64,000 bases of DNA from Ottowia flava (GCF_042680565.1 NZ_JBHUEJ010000004.1:32147-96146), one strand, 5' to 3'. Shown: positions 8,408-16,933, counted from the stretch's first letter. Notes: a model not told the origin generated them from the letters alone. Made by a program: numbers and translations.

Positions 8408-9075
8408 ACGCGGGCCAACTGTTCATGACGGCGTCGGTCGCGGCGCTCGCCTTCGGCACGGCCGCCCCCGCGGCGGCCCAGCCAGCCGCAGCGGCCAACC
8501 CGATGGCCCAGGCCTTCGCCAGTGGCCGATGCAGCTTTGCGCCGCCGTGGGAGCCGGGCCGCTGGCGCCTGACCACGCCCGCCGACTACGCCGGCGAGAC
8601 CTGGCAGGCGTTCCGCCAGCAGACCGGCGCTACCCACCCGGGCGACGCGCGTGGCGACTTCAACGGCGACGGCCGGCCGGACAACGCCGTGGTGGCCCTG
8701 CGCGACGACGGCAAGTGGATGGTCGGCGTGATCGAGGGCGGCGACACCTGCGAAACCGCCAGCATGGCGGAAGCCGGCCCGAGCGGCTTTGGCCACCCAC
8801 CGGCGCTGATCACCCTGCCCAAGGCGGCGGCCAGCGTGGCCTGCCAGCAGGCGGGCTTGCGCTACGCCGCCACCTGCGCCGTGGCGGCGGGTGCGCCGGC
8901 GGAATGGCGCGCCACGCGGCCGTTCGACGCCATCGTCCAGACCGACGAGCACGGCACCGCTTTCAGCGGCTACCTGCGTCAGCACTGGAAGAACACGACG
9001 CGGGCCGACGGCAGCCCACTGATGGTGTACGGCTCGCTGCCGATCGCGGCCGATGTGAGGCCGCCAGGCAAGTGA
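8404..9075 (+). CDS. Exported protein of unknown function with an FG-GAP-like motif
   Basis: I do not recognise a named family. The 223-residue protein starts at an ATG that overlaps the Bug receptor stop (ATGA). It has a signal peptide ending near AAPAAAQ at about residue 25. The mature part contains RGDFNGDGRPDNAVVAL, a D-x-N-x-D-G calcium-loop-like repeat unit as found in FG-GAP/VCBS proteins, but only once, and four cysteines that could form disulfides (for example in GRCSFAPP and GDTCETA). Coupling to a periplasmic receptor suggests a periplasmic job. The frame is open further upstream, but that part is antisense-like noise within the receptor gene. Confidence 0.7.
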   Translation: MNAGQLFMTASVAALAFGTAAPAAAQPAAAANPMAQAFASGRCSFAPPWEPGRWRLTTPADYAGETWQAFRQQTGATHPGDARGDFNGDGRPDNAVVALRDDGKWMVGVIEGGDTCETASMAEAGPSGFGHPPALITLPKAAASVACQQAGLRYAATCAVAAGAPAEWRATRPFDAIVQTDEHGTAFSGYLRQHWKNTTRADGSPLMVYGSLPIAADVRPPGK

Positions 9076-9143
9076 TGGGGCCGGATAGCGCCCAAGGCGC
9101 GGCCGGCGCGAGCAGGGCCAGGCAGCGCCGGGTCGTCCAGAAT

Positions 9144-9203
9144 GCTATTAAGTTGGTAGCTTTTTGCGCAGGTGGTTGTAGGGCTAGGGCCGAATTTTGT
9201 TGA
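9144..9203 (+). repeat. Dispersed repeat copy before the AAA ATPase gene
   Basis: It opens GCTATTAAGTTGGTAGC, then a TTTTTGCGCA core, GGTGGTTGTAGGGCT, and ends CCGAATTTTGTTGA. It ends 10 bases before the ATG of the AAA ATPase, so it forms that gene's 5' leader. Confidence 0.85.
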
Positions 9204-9213
9204 AAAATTGACC

Positions 9214-10440
9214 ATGGAAGCGCCCACCAGCCTGTTCTCCCAACCCGCCCTCCAGGCCGCGCTGCTGGCCGCGGCAGGCGCGCTGGCGTATTGGCTGAAG
9301 GATGTGCCCGGCCTGCTGATCGGCTGGGGCAAGCGCTTTTTCATCAGCACCCTCACCGTCGATTCGCGCGACGAATTCCTCTTCCCGGCGCTGATCGAAT
9401 ACATGGACCGCCACCCGGGTCTGCGCGGGGTCAACCAGTTCACCGCGCGCAGCGTGCGGCGCGGCAGCGAATACCAAAGTCTGCAGGACGACTTGCGCAA
9501 CGGCCAGCCGCCGCGCGCGTTTCTGAGCCCGGGTGAGGGCGTGCACATCCTGCGCGTGGATGGGCGCTGGCTGTGGTTGAAGCGAGAGCTGCAGGTCGGC
9601 CAGACCGTGTTTGAGAAAGTCAGCCTGTCCACCTTTGGCCGCGCACCCGACTTCTTGGAGCGCTTTCTGCAAGCCGCCATCGCCGCCCGCGCCGCGCGCG
9701 AGACGGATTCGCTGTCGGTCTACATCCCCAACCCGTTTCATGGCGGCGACTGGATGCGCGCGCGCCTGGGTTCACGCCGACCGCTGGCCTCGGTCGTGCT
9801 GAAAGCCGGGCAGGGGGAGGCGCTGCTGGGCGACCTGGAGCGCTTTTTTGCCAGCCGCGAACGCTACGCCCAGCTGGGCATTCCCTGGCGGCGCGGCTAC
9901 CTGCTGTATGGACCACCGGGCACGGGCAAGACGTCGCTGGTCACCGCGCTGGCGAGCGAGCTGCACCTGAACGTCTGCACCCTCAGCCTGGCCAGCCCCA
10001 TCGTCACCGACGAGAAGATCCACACCTTGCTGGCCGCCGTACCGCAGCGCTCGCTGCTGTTGATCGAGGACGTGGACGCGTTCTTCCGCGAACGCGACGC
10101 GGCGCACGCGCAGGTCAAGCTGTCCTTCAGCGGCTTCCTGAACGCGCTGGACGGTGTCGCCACGCAGGAGGGCACGGTGCTGTTCATGACCACCAACCAC
10201 GCCGAGCGCCTCGACCCGGCGCTGATCCGCGCCGGCCGCATCGATGAGCAGGTGGAGTTGGGCTTTGCCGACGCGGACCAGCTGCGCCGCCTGTACCTCA
10301 AGTTCGACCCCAACCCGGCCGCGGCCGACGCCTTTGTCCGCGCCAACGCGGGTCAGGCGCGCTCGCCGGCGGCGGTGCAGGGGGAGTTGATGGCCAGGTT
10401 TGGGGCGGCATCGACATCGGCACCGACAGCGGCCCGATAA
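9214..10440 (+). CDS. BCS1-like AAA ATPase
   Basis: This AAA protein has 408 residues. It resembles mitochondrial BCS1 and its bacterial relatives, which act on folded or membrane-associated protein substrates. A short hydrophobic N-terminus (residues 10-35) is followed by a BCS1-like middle region and the AAA core: Walker A GPPGTGKTS near residue 233, Walker B LLLIEDVDAFF near 285, then LNALDGV and the sensor and arginine-finger block FMTTNHAERLDPALIRAGRID. I chose ATG 9214 because the 14 codons upstream come from a dispersed repeat. No Rieske or cytochrome bc1 gene lies beside it, so its client is unknown. Confidence 0.85.
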   Translation: MEAPTSLFSQPALQAALLAAAGALAYWLKDVPGLLIGWGKRFFISTLTVDSRDEFLFPALIEYMDRHPGLRGVNQFTARSVRRGSEYQSLQDDLRNGQPPRAFLSPGEGVHILRVDGRWLWLKRELQVGQTVFEKVSLSTFGRAPDFLERFLQAAIAARAARETDSLSVYIPNPFHGGDWMRARLGSRRPLASVVLKAGQGEALLGDLERFFASRERYAQLGIPWRRGYLLYGPPGTGKTSLVTALASELHLNVCTLSLASPIVTDEKIHTLLAAVPQRSLLLIEDVDAFFRERDAAHAQVKLSFSGFLNALDGVATQEGTVLFMTTNHAERLDPALIRAGRIDEQVELGFADADQLRRLYLKFDPNPAAADAFVRANAGQARSPAAVQGELMARFGAASTSAPTAAR

Positions 10441-10510
10441 GTGGTTCGGCAGAGGCGCGGCCAGTCCGGGGCACGGTACCGTTGCCGCGTCCGCGCTGGA
10501 CCGCCGGAGG

Positions 10511-10828
10511 CTAGCGCGAGGCCGCCAGGGTGGGCTGGCCGGCTTGCCCTGCGGCACCGCCAGTTCCACCAGTGCCGCCCGCGCCATCAGCAGCACCGGC
10601 AGCTCCGGCACCGTCACGGCTGCGCGTATCCGGCCGCGCCGAACGTGCGGGTGGGACGGGAATGGGCTTCAAGCCGCTGGCGGGGCGCACCTGCATGGGT
10701 TTGCCGCCGCTGCAGCGTGCCTGCTGGTACACGGTCCGCCCATGCGCGTCCGGGCAGCGGTAAATCTGTGCGTGGGCGCTGCTGGCACACGCGGCGCCCA
10801 GCAGCACGGTGACGATGGGGAACCGCAT
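10511..10828 (-). CDS. Small exported DUF4124-type protein
   Basis: This 105-residue protein has a signal peptide (MRFPIVTVLLGAACASSAHA) followed directly by QIYRCPDAHGRTVYQQARC, the short cysteine-containing segment typical of DUF4124 domain proteins of beta-proteobacteria. The rest is a low-complexity Gly/Ala tail. A GGAG ribosome site lies 9 bases before the ATG at 10828. An open frame upstream of that ATG has no ribosome site and no signal sequence. Function unknown; periplasmic by signal. Confidence 0.75.
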   Translation of the reverse strand: MRFPIVTVLLGAACASSAHAQIYRCPDAHGRTVYQQARCSGGKPMQVRPASGLKPIPVPPARSARPDTRSRDGAGAAGAADGAGGTGGTGGAAGQAGQPTLAASR

Positions 10829-10988
10829 CCAAGTCTCCTCAAGTTGCGGACCAGTGTAGCGGCGCTGATGGGGTGGGCAGATGGGTGCAGGGCGACGGAT
10901 TGTTCGGCGCAGACCCTGGCGACGCCTGCCGCCGCGTCGTGCTGAACGTCGGTGCAGCGGCGCACCCGCCGCAGGGCTACCATCGGCC

Positions 10989-11360
10989 ATGCGCAAAACT
11001 TTTCCCCTGACCGCAGAAGGCAAGCACCCCGACCGCCTGCTGGACGCCACCAAGCACGAAATCCGCAAGTACCTGAAGCGCGAGCGGCGGCGGGAATTGC
11101 CGGCGGGCATGGACTACTGGGCGTTCGACTGCCGCTTTGGCCCCACGCAGGACGACGCGCAGCCGGTGCATGTGGCGGCGATCATCGAGCGCATTGACGA
11201 AACGGTGGCGGCCGGCGCGCCGCAGTTCTACGTTGAGATCCTGGCGCGGGCAGCGCAGCGCCAACACCGGCCGCAGGGCGAGCACGGCGGGTATGCCGAT
11301 CCCGCAGGCGCCGAGACCGACGGCCCGGTGCGCCGCCGGCACCACGAGGCCGAGGACTGA
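10989..11360 (+). CDS. DUF6172-type conserved hypothetical protein
   Basis: A 123-residue cytosolic protein. The conserved core is the first 85 residues, with RKTFPLTAEGKHPDRLLDA, a basic KYLKRERRRELP segment, and DYWAFDCRFG. This matches a small family seen across Proteobacteria that I recall as DUF6172. The His/Arg-rich tail after residue 90 is probably disordered. I used the ATG at 10989, which gives the family N-terminus; codons upstream are unlike the family. No function is known. Confidence 0.7.
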   Translation: MRKTFPLTAEGKHPDRLLDATKHEIRKYLKRERRRELPAGMDYWAFDCRFGPTQDDAQPVHVAAIIERIDETVAAGAPQFYVEILARAAQRQHRPQGEHGGYADPAGAETDGPVRRRHHEAED

Positions 11361-11394
11361 GCGACGTGGGCGGAAGCGGCGCCGCCGGGCCACC

Positions 11395-11997
11395 TTAGGA
11401 AAACGCGTTCTTGAACTTGGCCTTCAGGTCGTCCCAGGCGCTTTCCAGCTTTTCCTTGGTTTCGGCGTGGCGCTGCTCGCGCAGCACGCGATTGGCCTCC
11501 TTCGACGCGGCTTCCACGGCGTCGGCGGCCGCGGCCACTTCCACCCGCACTTCTTCAGCCGACCGGCGCAGCACGGTGCCGCCGGATTGGGCGGCAAACG
11601 CGTCCAGCGCTTCGGTCGTCGGCTCGTCCACCTCCATCACCAATGCGGTGCCGCCGGGCGGGATGGATTTGCTCATCGCCGCCAGGACGGAGGTGCTGTC
11701 GACCGCCTTGTCCATGTCGACCAGCGAGCCGAACAGCGCGCCGCCGGCCCAACCCAGCAGCACGCCCAGCGGGCCGCCCAGCACGCCGATGACCATGCCG
11801 ATCAGGCTGCCGCCCAGCGTGCCCATGCCGACGACGTTCTGGTTGCCGTCTTTGATGACGAAGCCACCGTCCGTCTTGCGCTCCAGCACGTAGGCCTGAC
11901 GCAGGTTGAAGTTCCAGTTGCCGGTGGTGATGTCGTTCAGTGCCTTATAGGCTTTGCTGGGTTCGTCCCAGGTGATGAGGTCGATGTTGGTGGCCAT
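11395..11997 (-). CDS. DUF1269 family protein
   Basis: A 200-residue protein. The N-terminal 55 residues form an alpha/beta piece (VLERKTDGGFVIKDG). A glycine-rich hydrophobic hairpin follows at 58-92 (GGSLIGMVIGVLGGPLGVLL), as in DUF1269 proteins, and the C-terminal part is a charged, probably coiled-coil tail from about residue 150 to the end. The family is often tied to stress or membrane homeostasis, but no reaction is known. It stands alone, with a 396-bp gap before the next gene. Confidence 0.8.
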   Translation of the reverse strand: MATNIDLITWDEPSKAYKALNDITTGNWNFNLRQAYVLERKTDGGFVIKDGNQNVVGMGTLGGSLIGMVIGVLGGPLGVLLGWAGGALFGSLVDMDKAVDSTSVLAAMSKSIPPGGTALVMEVDEPTTEALDAFAAQSGGTVLRRSAEEVRVEVAAAADAVEAASKEANRVLREQRHAETKEKLESAWDDLKAKFKNAFS

Positions 11998-12393
11998 GTC
12001 CGAATCCTTTCAATGCAAAGAAAGTGTGCGCCCGCTGCGTGCGAACCGCCAGTGCAGGGCGCCTTTGGCTCCGGCAGCACCGTGACACAACTGCGACACG
12101 GCCTGGCTATCTTGTCGGCCTTCGGGTTGCGGGCGGCGCGGGTCCAGGCCGCGCCGGTGCGTCGGACAAAGCCGGGCTGTCAGGCGAGGCGATGTCGCCG
12201 GGGCTTGATCGCGTCAAAGGCCCGGTCACCCGAAAAGGGTTTCAGCGCGGGTCTGACGATGGGCGCCGTCTGCGAACAACGGTGTTCGCAGGCACCTATT
12301 GAGGCATAGCAAAAAACCGGGTGCCGAGAGCGTGGCGCGGCGCGCAACCGATGGAGCACGCTTAGCACTCGCCATCAGCCGTGTTGCCTGGCG
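11998..12393. other. Intergenic gap, nothing identified
   Basis: No coding frame with a family match or ribosome site was seen, and no tRNA or clear terminator. A 92-codon open frame at 12024-12302 looks like composition noise. The segment nearest 11998 should hold the promoter of the minus-strand DUF1269 gene. Confidence 0.5.
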
Positions 12394-13677
12394 CTAGGCC
12401 GACGAGCCGCCAGGTTTGCTGGCCTGAGCAGCGGCGGCGCGCAGCTTGTCTTTCTTGCTGGGCCGCTTGCCCTTGATGCCGCCGTTGCCCTGCGCCTCGG
12501 TGCGGGCGGGGGCTGTGGCGACTTCGACGCCGGTGGGCTCGAATCCGGCGACGCGTTCCAGCGGGAGGTTCAGCCCTTGCCGTTGGGCGATCAGGCGCCA
12601 ATGCGCCGCGTTGTTCGGGGTGACCAGGCTGATGGCCTCGCCCGACTGGCCCGCGCGGCCCGTGCGGCCAATGCGGTGCACGTAATCGACGGGCGAGCGC
12701 GGCAGGTCGTAGTTGACGACCACCGGCAGCTCGGCAATGTCGATGCCGCGCGCGGCCAGGTCGGTGGTGATCAGCATGTCCCACTGGCCATTCTTGAACT
12801 CTGCCAGTGTCTGTTGGCGCGCGCCCTGGCTTAAGCCCCCGTGGAAGGAGGTGGCGTACAGCCCGCGCTGGCGCAGTTTGGCCGCCACGTGCTCGGCCGC
12901 GTGCTGCGTGGCGACGAAGACCAGCGCCTGCGTCCAGCCTTGGTCGGCAAACAGGTGGCGCAACAACTCGGTGCGGCGCGCGGTGTCGACCGCGATGGCG
13001 CGCTGGGCGATGTCGGGGGTGTGTATGGGCGACTCGGCCACGCTGACGCGCACGGGGTCGTGCAGCAGGCTGGCGGCCAGCGCTTCGACCGCGGGCGGAA
13101 AGGTGGCCGAGAAGAACAGGTTCTGCCGCCGCGCGGGCAAGAGCGCCAGCACGCGCGCCAGCTCGTCGGCAAAACCCAGGTCGAGCAGGCGGTCGGCCTC
13201 GTCCAGCACCAGCGTCTGCACGGCGTCCAGCTTCACGGCGTTGTGATCTGCCAGGTCGAGCAGCCGCCCGGGCGTGGCGACCAGCACGTCGGTGCCGCCG
13301 CGCAAGGCCTGCATCTGCGGGTTGATGGAGACGCCGCCATAGGCCTCAACCACCCTGAGGCGCGGCGTGAGATGGCGGGCCACTTCGCGCACCACGCCGC
13401 CTACCTGCACGGCCAGCTCTCTCGTCGGAACGAGCACGAGGGCGCGGGCGTGGTTGCTCTGGCGCTGAGAAGGGTCATCGATCAGGCGCTGCAGCAGCGG
13501 AAGCGCAAACGCCGCGGTCTTGCCAGAGCCGGTCTGGGCCGAAGCCAGCAGGTCGGCACCGCGCAGGACCGCCGGGATGGCCGCGGCCTGCACTGGCGTG
13601 GGCGTGCCGAAACCGGCGGCGGTGGCGCCTTGGGCGAGAGGGGCGCTCAGGCCGAGCGCATGGAAGTCAGGGGTCAT
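12394..13677 (-). CDS. rhlE: DEAD-box RNA helicase, RhlE type
   Basis: This is an ATP-dependent RNA helicase of about 427 residues that acts on structured RNA, for example in ribosome assembly or RNA decay. Motifs in order are Q motif (GFGTPTPVQAAAIP), motif I AQTGSGKT at 48-54, PTRELAVQ, motif II DEAD at 159-162, SAT at 190-192 and motif VI HRIGRTGRAGQSG. A basic, lysine-rich tail (IKGKRPSKKDKL) ends the protein, as in RhlE. I chose ATG 13677 because the protein then starts MTPDFHALGLSAPL, right before the Q motif. A small gene lies 7 bp upstream in the same direction. Confidence 0.9.
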   Translation of the reverse strand: MTPDFHALGLSAPLAQGATAAGFGTPTPVQAAAIPAVLRGADLLASAQTGSGKTAAFALPLLQRLIDDPSQRQSNHARALVLVPTRELAVQVGGVVREVARHLTPRLRVVEAYGGVSINPQMQALRGGTDVLVATPGRLLDLADHNAVKLDAVQTLVLDEADRLLDLGFADELARVLALLPARRQNLFFSATFPPAVEALAASLLHDPVRVSVAESPIHTPDIAQRAIAVDTARRTELLRHLFADQGWTQALVFVATQHAAEHVAAKLRQRGLYATSFHGGLSQGARQQTLAEFKNGQWDMLITTDLAARGIDIAELPVVVNYDLPRSPVDYVHRIGRTGRAGQSGEAISLVTPNNAAHWRLIAQRQGLNLPLERVAGFEPTGVEVATAPARTEAQGNGGIKGKRPSKKDKLRAAAAQASKPGGSSA

Positions 13678-13684
13678 CAGACAG

Positions 13685-13912
13685 TCAGGGAGAGCGGCGC
13701 AGGCGGGACGGCGAAAGCAAGGCCAGGTTGTCGATGACGGCTTCATCCATGTCGCGCCGGCGGCCGAGGAGCCCCTTGGTCAGCAGGCTGGTTTGCAAGG
13801 TCTTGAGGTCCTTGATGGAAGGGGCGATTTTGATCTGGGCGATCACGGCGCGGGTGTTGCCGGTGTGGAGCAAGGCGAGGATCTTGCTGGTCCACGGGGA
13901 GGGTTTGACCAT
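13685..13912 (-). CDS. Small basic protein of unknown function upstream of rhlE
   Basis: A 75-residue protein beginning MVKPSPWTSKILALLHTG and containing AVIAQIKIAPSIKDLKTLQ and a closing arginine-rich PSRLRRSP. It is probably helical throughout and net positive. It ends 7 bp before the RhlE start on the same strand, so co-transcription is likely and a role in RNA binding or helicase support is possible, though that is inference. I have a vague memory of similar small Burkholderiales proteins but cannot name a family. Confidence 0.6.
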   Translation of the reverse strand: MVKPSPWTSKILALLHTGNTRAVIAQIKIAPSIKDLKTLQTSLLTKGLLGRRRDMDEAVIDNLALLSPSRLRRSP

Positions 13913-14040
13913 GGTGCCATTGTCGCCGCCGGAACGGTTCGCTATCGGAGGGGGCCGTGGCAAAAGGCGCGCGCCGGGTATCGGCTCAGACGCTAAAGGG
14001 CAGGAGGCCCCATCGTCGCCGGTCTTCGCTATGATGGTTT

Positions 14041-14092
14041 GCAGCCATCAAAAATGATAGCTGTCTGCGCAGGTGGGACTACGACTGAAGAC
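14041..14092 (+). repeat. Dispersed repeat copy, partly diverged
   Basis: It opens with CATCAAAAATGATAGCTG and the TCTGCGCAGGTGGG core; the right half has decayed to ACTACGACTGAAGACC. It lies in the leader of the lipoprotein gene. Confidence 0.7.
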
Positions 14093-14147
14093 CTAAGTGA
14101 TAAGTATTTCAGTCAGACCCCACCAAAGTCTTAAGGGAGACCGACAA

Positions 14148-14810
14148 ATGATTCGACGGAGCTTTGCCGCGCTGAGCGCGGGCCTGACCTTGATGGCACT
14201 GACCGGGTGCGCATCGCTGCACACCATGCCGTTCGCCAACGCGACGGAGAAGCTGGAAGACAAGCAGACGGCGATCTACCTGCTGATGGTGACGATGGAG
14301 AACCAGTACCGGTCCTACGATCAGCCGACGTTTTTGGGTGTCATCGTCGATCGCCGCGTTGGCGATCAGTGGGAGCGCGAGAGTCACACGATGGACATGA
14401 ACGGCGTGGTCGTGGTGCCGGGCGCGCCGGTCAACAGCTACGCGGCCCGGCTGGCGCTGGCGCCAGGCGAATACCGTTTGCGCACGCTGTACGGCAACAG
14501 CTATTCGCCCCTGGGCAATACCCATTTCTACGCGCCGCTGTACGCGCCGCTGTCGGTGCGCGAATCGCGGGGGGTGGCTTACCTGGGCAATGTTCGCGCC
14601 ACCTTGCGGCAGGCCAAGGCGGGCGCCCCGGCGCCCACGCAAGAAGCGGCCAGCTTTGACGTGGTGATCACCGACGGCTGGCGCACGGACGAGGCCGCCT
14701 TCCGCAACCAGTTCCCTGTCTTGGCCAAGGCGCCGATTCGCAAGGCGGTGCTACCGCCCTACGATCGCGCGCGGGTGGCGCGGGAAGTGGCCCGCGACCC
14801 CGGCAAGTAG
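14148..14810 (+). CDS. Outer-membrane-type lipoprotein of unknown function
   Basis: A 220-residue lipoprotein. The signal sequence ends in the lipobox L-T-G-C near residue 21, so the mature protein would be lipidated on Cys, and the next residues (ASL) do not signal inner-membrane retention. The body has a beta-rich look (YGNSYSPLGNTHFYAP), with no family I can name. I chose ATG 14148, preceded by GGGAG, since it begins the signal peptide; an earlier in-frame ATG at 14097 lies in repeat-derived DNA. Confidence 0.75.
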   Translation: MIRRSFAALSAGLTLMALTGCASLHTMPFANATEKLEDKQTAIYLLMVTMENQYRSYDQPTFLGVIVDRRVGDQWERESHTMDMNGVVVVPGAPVNSYAARLALAPGEYRLRTLYGNSYSPLGNTHFYAPLYAPLSVRESRGVAYLGNVRATLRQAKAGAPAPTQEAASFDVVITDGWRTDEAAFRNQFPVLAKAPIRKAVLPPYDRARVAREVARDPGK

Positions 14811-14831
14811 ACGGTTGCGCCGCCCGGCCGC

Positions 14832-15320
14832 TCAGGCGTGCTTGTCGTCGCGCGTGTGGGGTGGTTGAACCGACCACTCGGGCGGCTCGTCCGTTCCGGC
14901 GTCTTCGTCCCGCTCGGCGTCGTCGAACGTGCCATGGACCTTACCGGCCGCGTGGTGCACCGGCGCGTAGACGGCGTACAGACGCATGGGCTCGCTGCCG
15001 GTGTTGATCACGTCGTGCCAGGTGCCGGCGGGCACCATGATGCACCAGCCGTCTTCCACGTCCTGCGTGAAGTTCAGGTTGTCCTTGCTTGGGCCCATGG
15101 TGCACCGGCCCTGGCCAGCGTCCAGGCGCAGGAACTGGTCGGTGTCGGGGTGCGCTTCCAGGCCAATGGATTGGCCGGGCTCGATCGACATCAGCGTGAC
15201 CTGCAGGTACTTGCCGCTCCAGGCGACGGTGCGGTAGTTGGCGTTGTCCTTGGTGGCGTTTTCCAGATCAAACGAGTTCGGCTTGGGGCCGACGTCCTGG
15301 ACGACGGGTTTTTGGCTCAT
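14832..15320 (-). CDS. Cupin-domain protein
   Basis: A 162-residue single-domain cupin. Motif 1 is in the stretch GQSIGLEAHPDTDQFLRLDAG (His and Glu/Asp metal ligands) and motif 2 in VPAGTWHDVINTG (His ligand), separated by about 30 residues, which fits a metal-binding beta-barrel. The tail is acidic and His-rich. Cupins of this size serve as dioxygenases, isomerases or sugar-binding proteins, and nothing nearby decides which. The next minus-strand gene upstream, a ferritin-like protein, is about 165 bp away. Confidence 0.85.
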   Translation of the reverse strand: MSQKPVVQDVGPKPNSFDLENATKDNANYRTVAWSGKYLQVTLMSIEPGQSIGLEAHPDTDQFLRLDAGQGRCTMGPSKDNLNFTQDVEDGWCIMVPAGTWHDVINTGSEPMRLYAVYAPVHHAAGKVHGTFDDAERDEDAGTDEPPEWSVQPPHTRDDKHA

Positions 15321-15484
15321 GTCGGGGCTCCATAGTGAAAGGTCAGGCGCCGCAGCGCAGTGGCGCGGCAATGGAAACAACGGGTCATCGTAGCGACTTG
15401 GCAGGGCGGCTGGCGCAGAAGGCGCTCTCGGCAGAGCGCAGACGGGGGCGCATCCTGCCCGCCCCGACGCTCGAGTCGCCGCGC

Positions 15485-16288
15485 TCAGGCGTCGGCCGTC
15501 AGCGCCGCCAGCTCTTCCCGGGTGAAACCGGCCATCTGGCGTGCCAGCGTGTTGAACGGGCCGCGCAGGCGCGGCGCGGCGTAGTGCCGGACCAACTGGC
15601 GGTAGTGCGCCACCGGTGCCAGACCCTGGCGCGCGCACAGCCAGCCGTACCAGTGGTTGCCGATGGCGACGTGGCCGATTTCGTCGCGCAGGATGATGTC
15701 CAGGATGTCGCACGCGGCAAGGGCGTCGGGCGTCCCCACGGCGCGCAGCTTGGCCTGGATCAGAGGCGTGGCATCCAGGCCGCGCGCTTCCAGCGTGCGC
15801 GGCACCAGCGCCATGCGCGCGGTGATGTCGCCGCTGGTGCGCTCGCACATCGCCCACAGGCCATCGTGTGCGGGGAAATCGCCGTAGCGGTGGCCATGGT
15901 GGCGCTGCAGGTGGTCGTGCAGCAAGCTGAAGTGGTAGGCCTCCTCGATCGCCACGCGCAGCCAGTCGCGGTAGAAATCCTCGGGCATGTCGGCAAAACG
16001 CCAGATGGCGTCCAGCGCCAGGTTGATGGCGTTGAACTCGATGTGGCAGATGGCGTGGATCAGCCTCGCGCGCCCTTCCGGCGTGTGCACGCTGCGCTGC
16101 GGCACGAGCTTGGGTTCGATCAGCTGCGGTTGTGCAGGTCGGCCTGGCAGCGGCATGGGCACACTCACGGCGGCCTCGGGAGCTATCAAAACCGTAGCTG
16201 CCTGCGCTTTCAGGGCGCCGACCAGCGCCAGTTTTTGTTCCAAATCGGCTTCGCAGAGGGCCTCTAGGGCGAGGGGACGCAACTCCAT
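15485..16288 (-). CDS. Ferritin-like DUF455 protein
   Basis: A 267-residue protein of the DUF455 group of ferritin-like di-iron helical bundles. Metal-ligand motifs visible are AICHIEFNAINLALDA, IEEAYHFSLLHDHL and LRDEIGHVAIGNHW, giving Glu and ExxH pairs in consecutive helices. The family is sometimes linked to tRNA hydroxylation or iron chemistry, but no reaction is established. I chose ATG 16288; an upstream GTG at 16327 is possible but would reach into the carbonic anhydrase leader. Residues 20-33 (ALKAQAATVLIAP) are encoded by a dispersed-repeat sequence on the opposite strand. Confidence 0.8.
   Translation of the reverse strand: MELRPLALEALCEADLEQKLALVGALKAQAATVLIAPEAAVSVPMPLPGRPAQPQLIEPKLVPQRSVHTPEGRARLIHAICHIEFNAINLALDAIWRFADMPEDFYRDWLRVAIEEAYHFSLLHDHLQRHHGHRYGDFPAHDGLWAMCERTSGDITARMALVPRTLEARGLDATPLIQAKLRAVGTPDALAACDILDIILRDEIGHVAIGNHWYGWLCARQGLAPVAHYRQLVRHYAAPRLRGPFNTLARQMAGFTREELAALTADA
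16182..16212 (+). repeat. Dispersed repeat left half inside the DUF455 gene
   Basis: GCTATCAAAACCGTAGC followed by TGCCTGCGC matches the left hairpin and core of the family. It lies entirely within the minus-strand DUF455 coding sequence and keeps the frame open. Confidence 0.6.
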
Positions 16289-16350
16289 CCCTAGAATTGT
16301 AGGGATCGGGACGCGCGGTTCCGACACCGAACCCTCAAGGAGATCGAGCG

Positions 16351-16872
16351 ATGGCGCAGTATGAAATCGATGGCAAGGCGCCGCAGGTTGACCCGACCGC
16401 GTGGATCGCCGAGTCGGCCGAGGTAATGGGCGCGGTAACGCTGGGGCCAGACGCGAGCGTGTGGTTCGGCTGCGTGCTGCGCGGCGACACAGAAACCATG
16501 ACCATCGGCGAGGGCAGCAACATTCAGGACCTGAGCGTGCTGCACGCTGACGTGGGCCAGCCGCTGACGGTGGGCAGGCACGTGACGGTGGGCCACAAGG
16601 TGATGCTGCACGGCTGCACGATTGGTGACGAATCGCTGATCGGCATTGGTGCCGTGGTGCTCAATGGCGCGAAAATCGGCAAGAACTGCTTGGTGGGCGC
16701 TGGCTCGCTGGTGACCGAGGGCAAGGAATTTCCCGATGGGAGCATGATCGTGGGCAGCCCGGCGCGCGCGATCCGCCAGCTGACACCCGAGCAGATCGAG
16801 GGGCTGCGCCAGAGCGCCCAACACTACATCGACAACGCGCGCATGTTCCGCGCCACGCTCAAGAAGCTCTAA
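16351..16872 (+). CDS. Gamma-class carbonic anhydrase family protein
   Basis: A 173-residue left-handed beta-helix (hexapeptide repeat) protein of the gamma-carbonic anhydrase (YrdA/PaaY) type. Repeats run through about residues 12-140. The three zinc histidines appear in LHADVGQ, VTVGHKVMLHGC and the following turn. The catalytic loop of archaeal Cam is absent, as usual in this subfamily, so activity as an anhydrase is uncertain. GGAG lies before the ATG. It is followed 61 bp later by hslO. Confidence 0.88.
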   Translation: MAQYEIDGKAPQVDPTAWIAESAEVMGAVTLGPDASVWFGCVLRGDTETMTIGEGSNIQDLSVLHADVGQPLTVGRHVTVGHKVMLHGCTIGDESLIGIGAVVLNGAKIGKNCLVGAGSLVTEGKEFPDGSMIVGSPARAIRQLTPEQIEGLRQSAQHYIDNARMFRATLKKL

Positions 16873-16933
16873 CTGCGGCCCGCGCAGGCGCCGCCCCATT
16901 GATAAGTTGGCCTCAGCGCCCCATATTGGCCCC

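Noticed and set aside
12024..12302. A 92-codon open frame in the gap before rhlE
   Set aside because: No ribosome site, no family resemblance and random-looking Arg/Gly composition.
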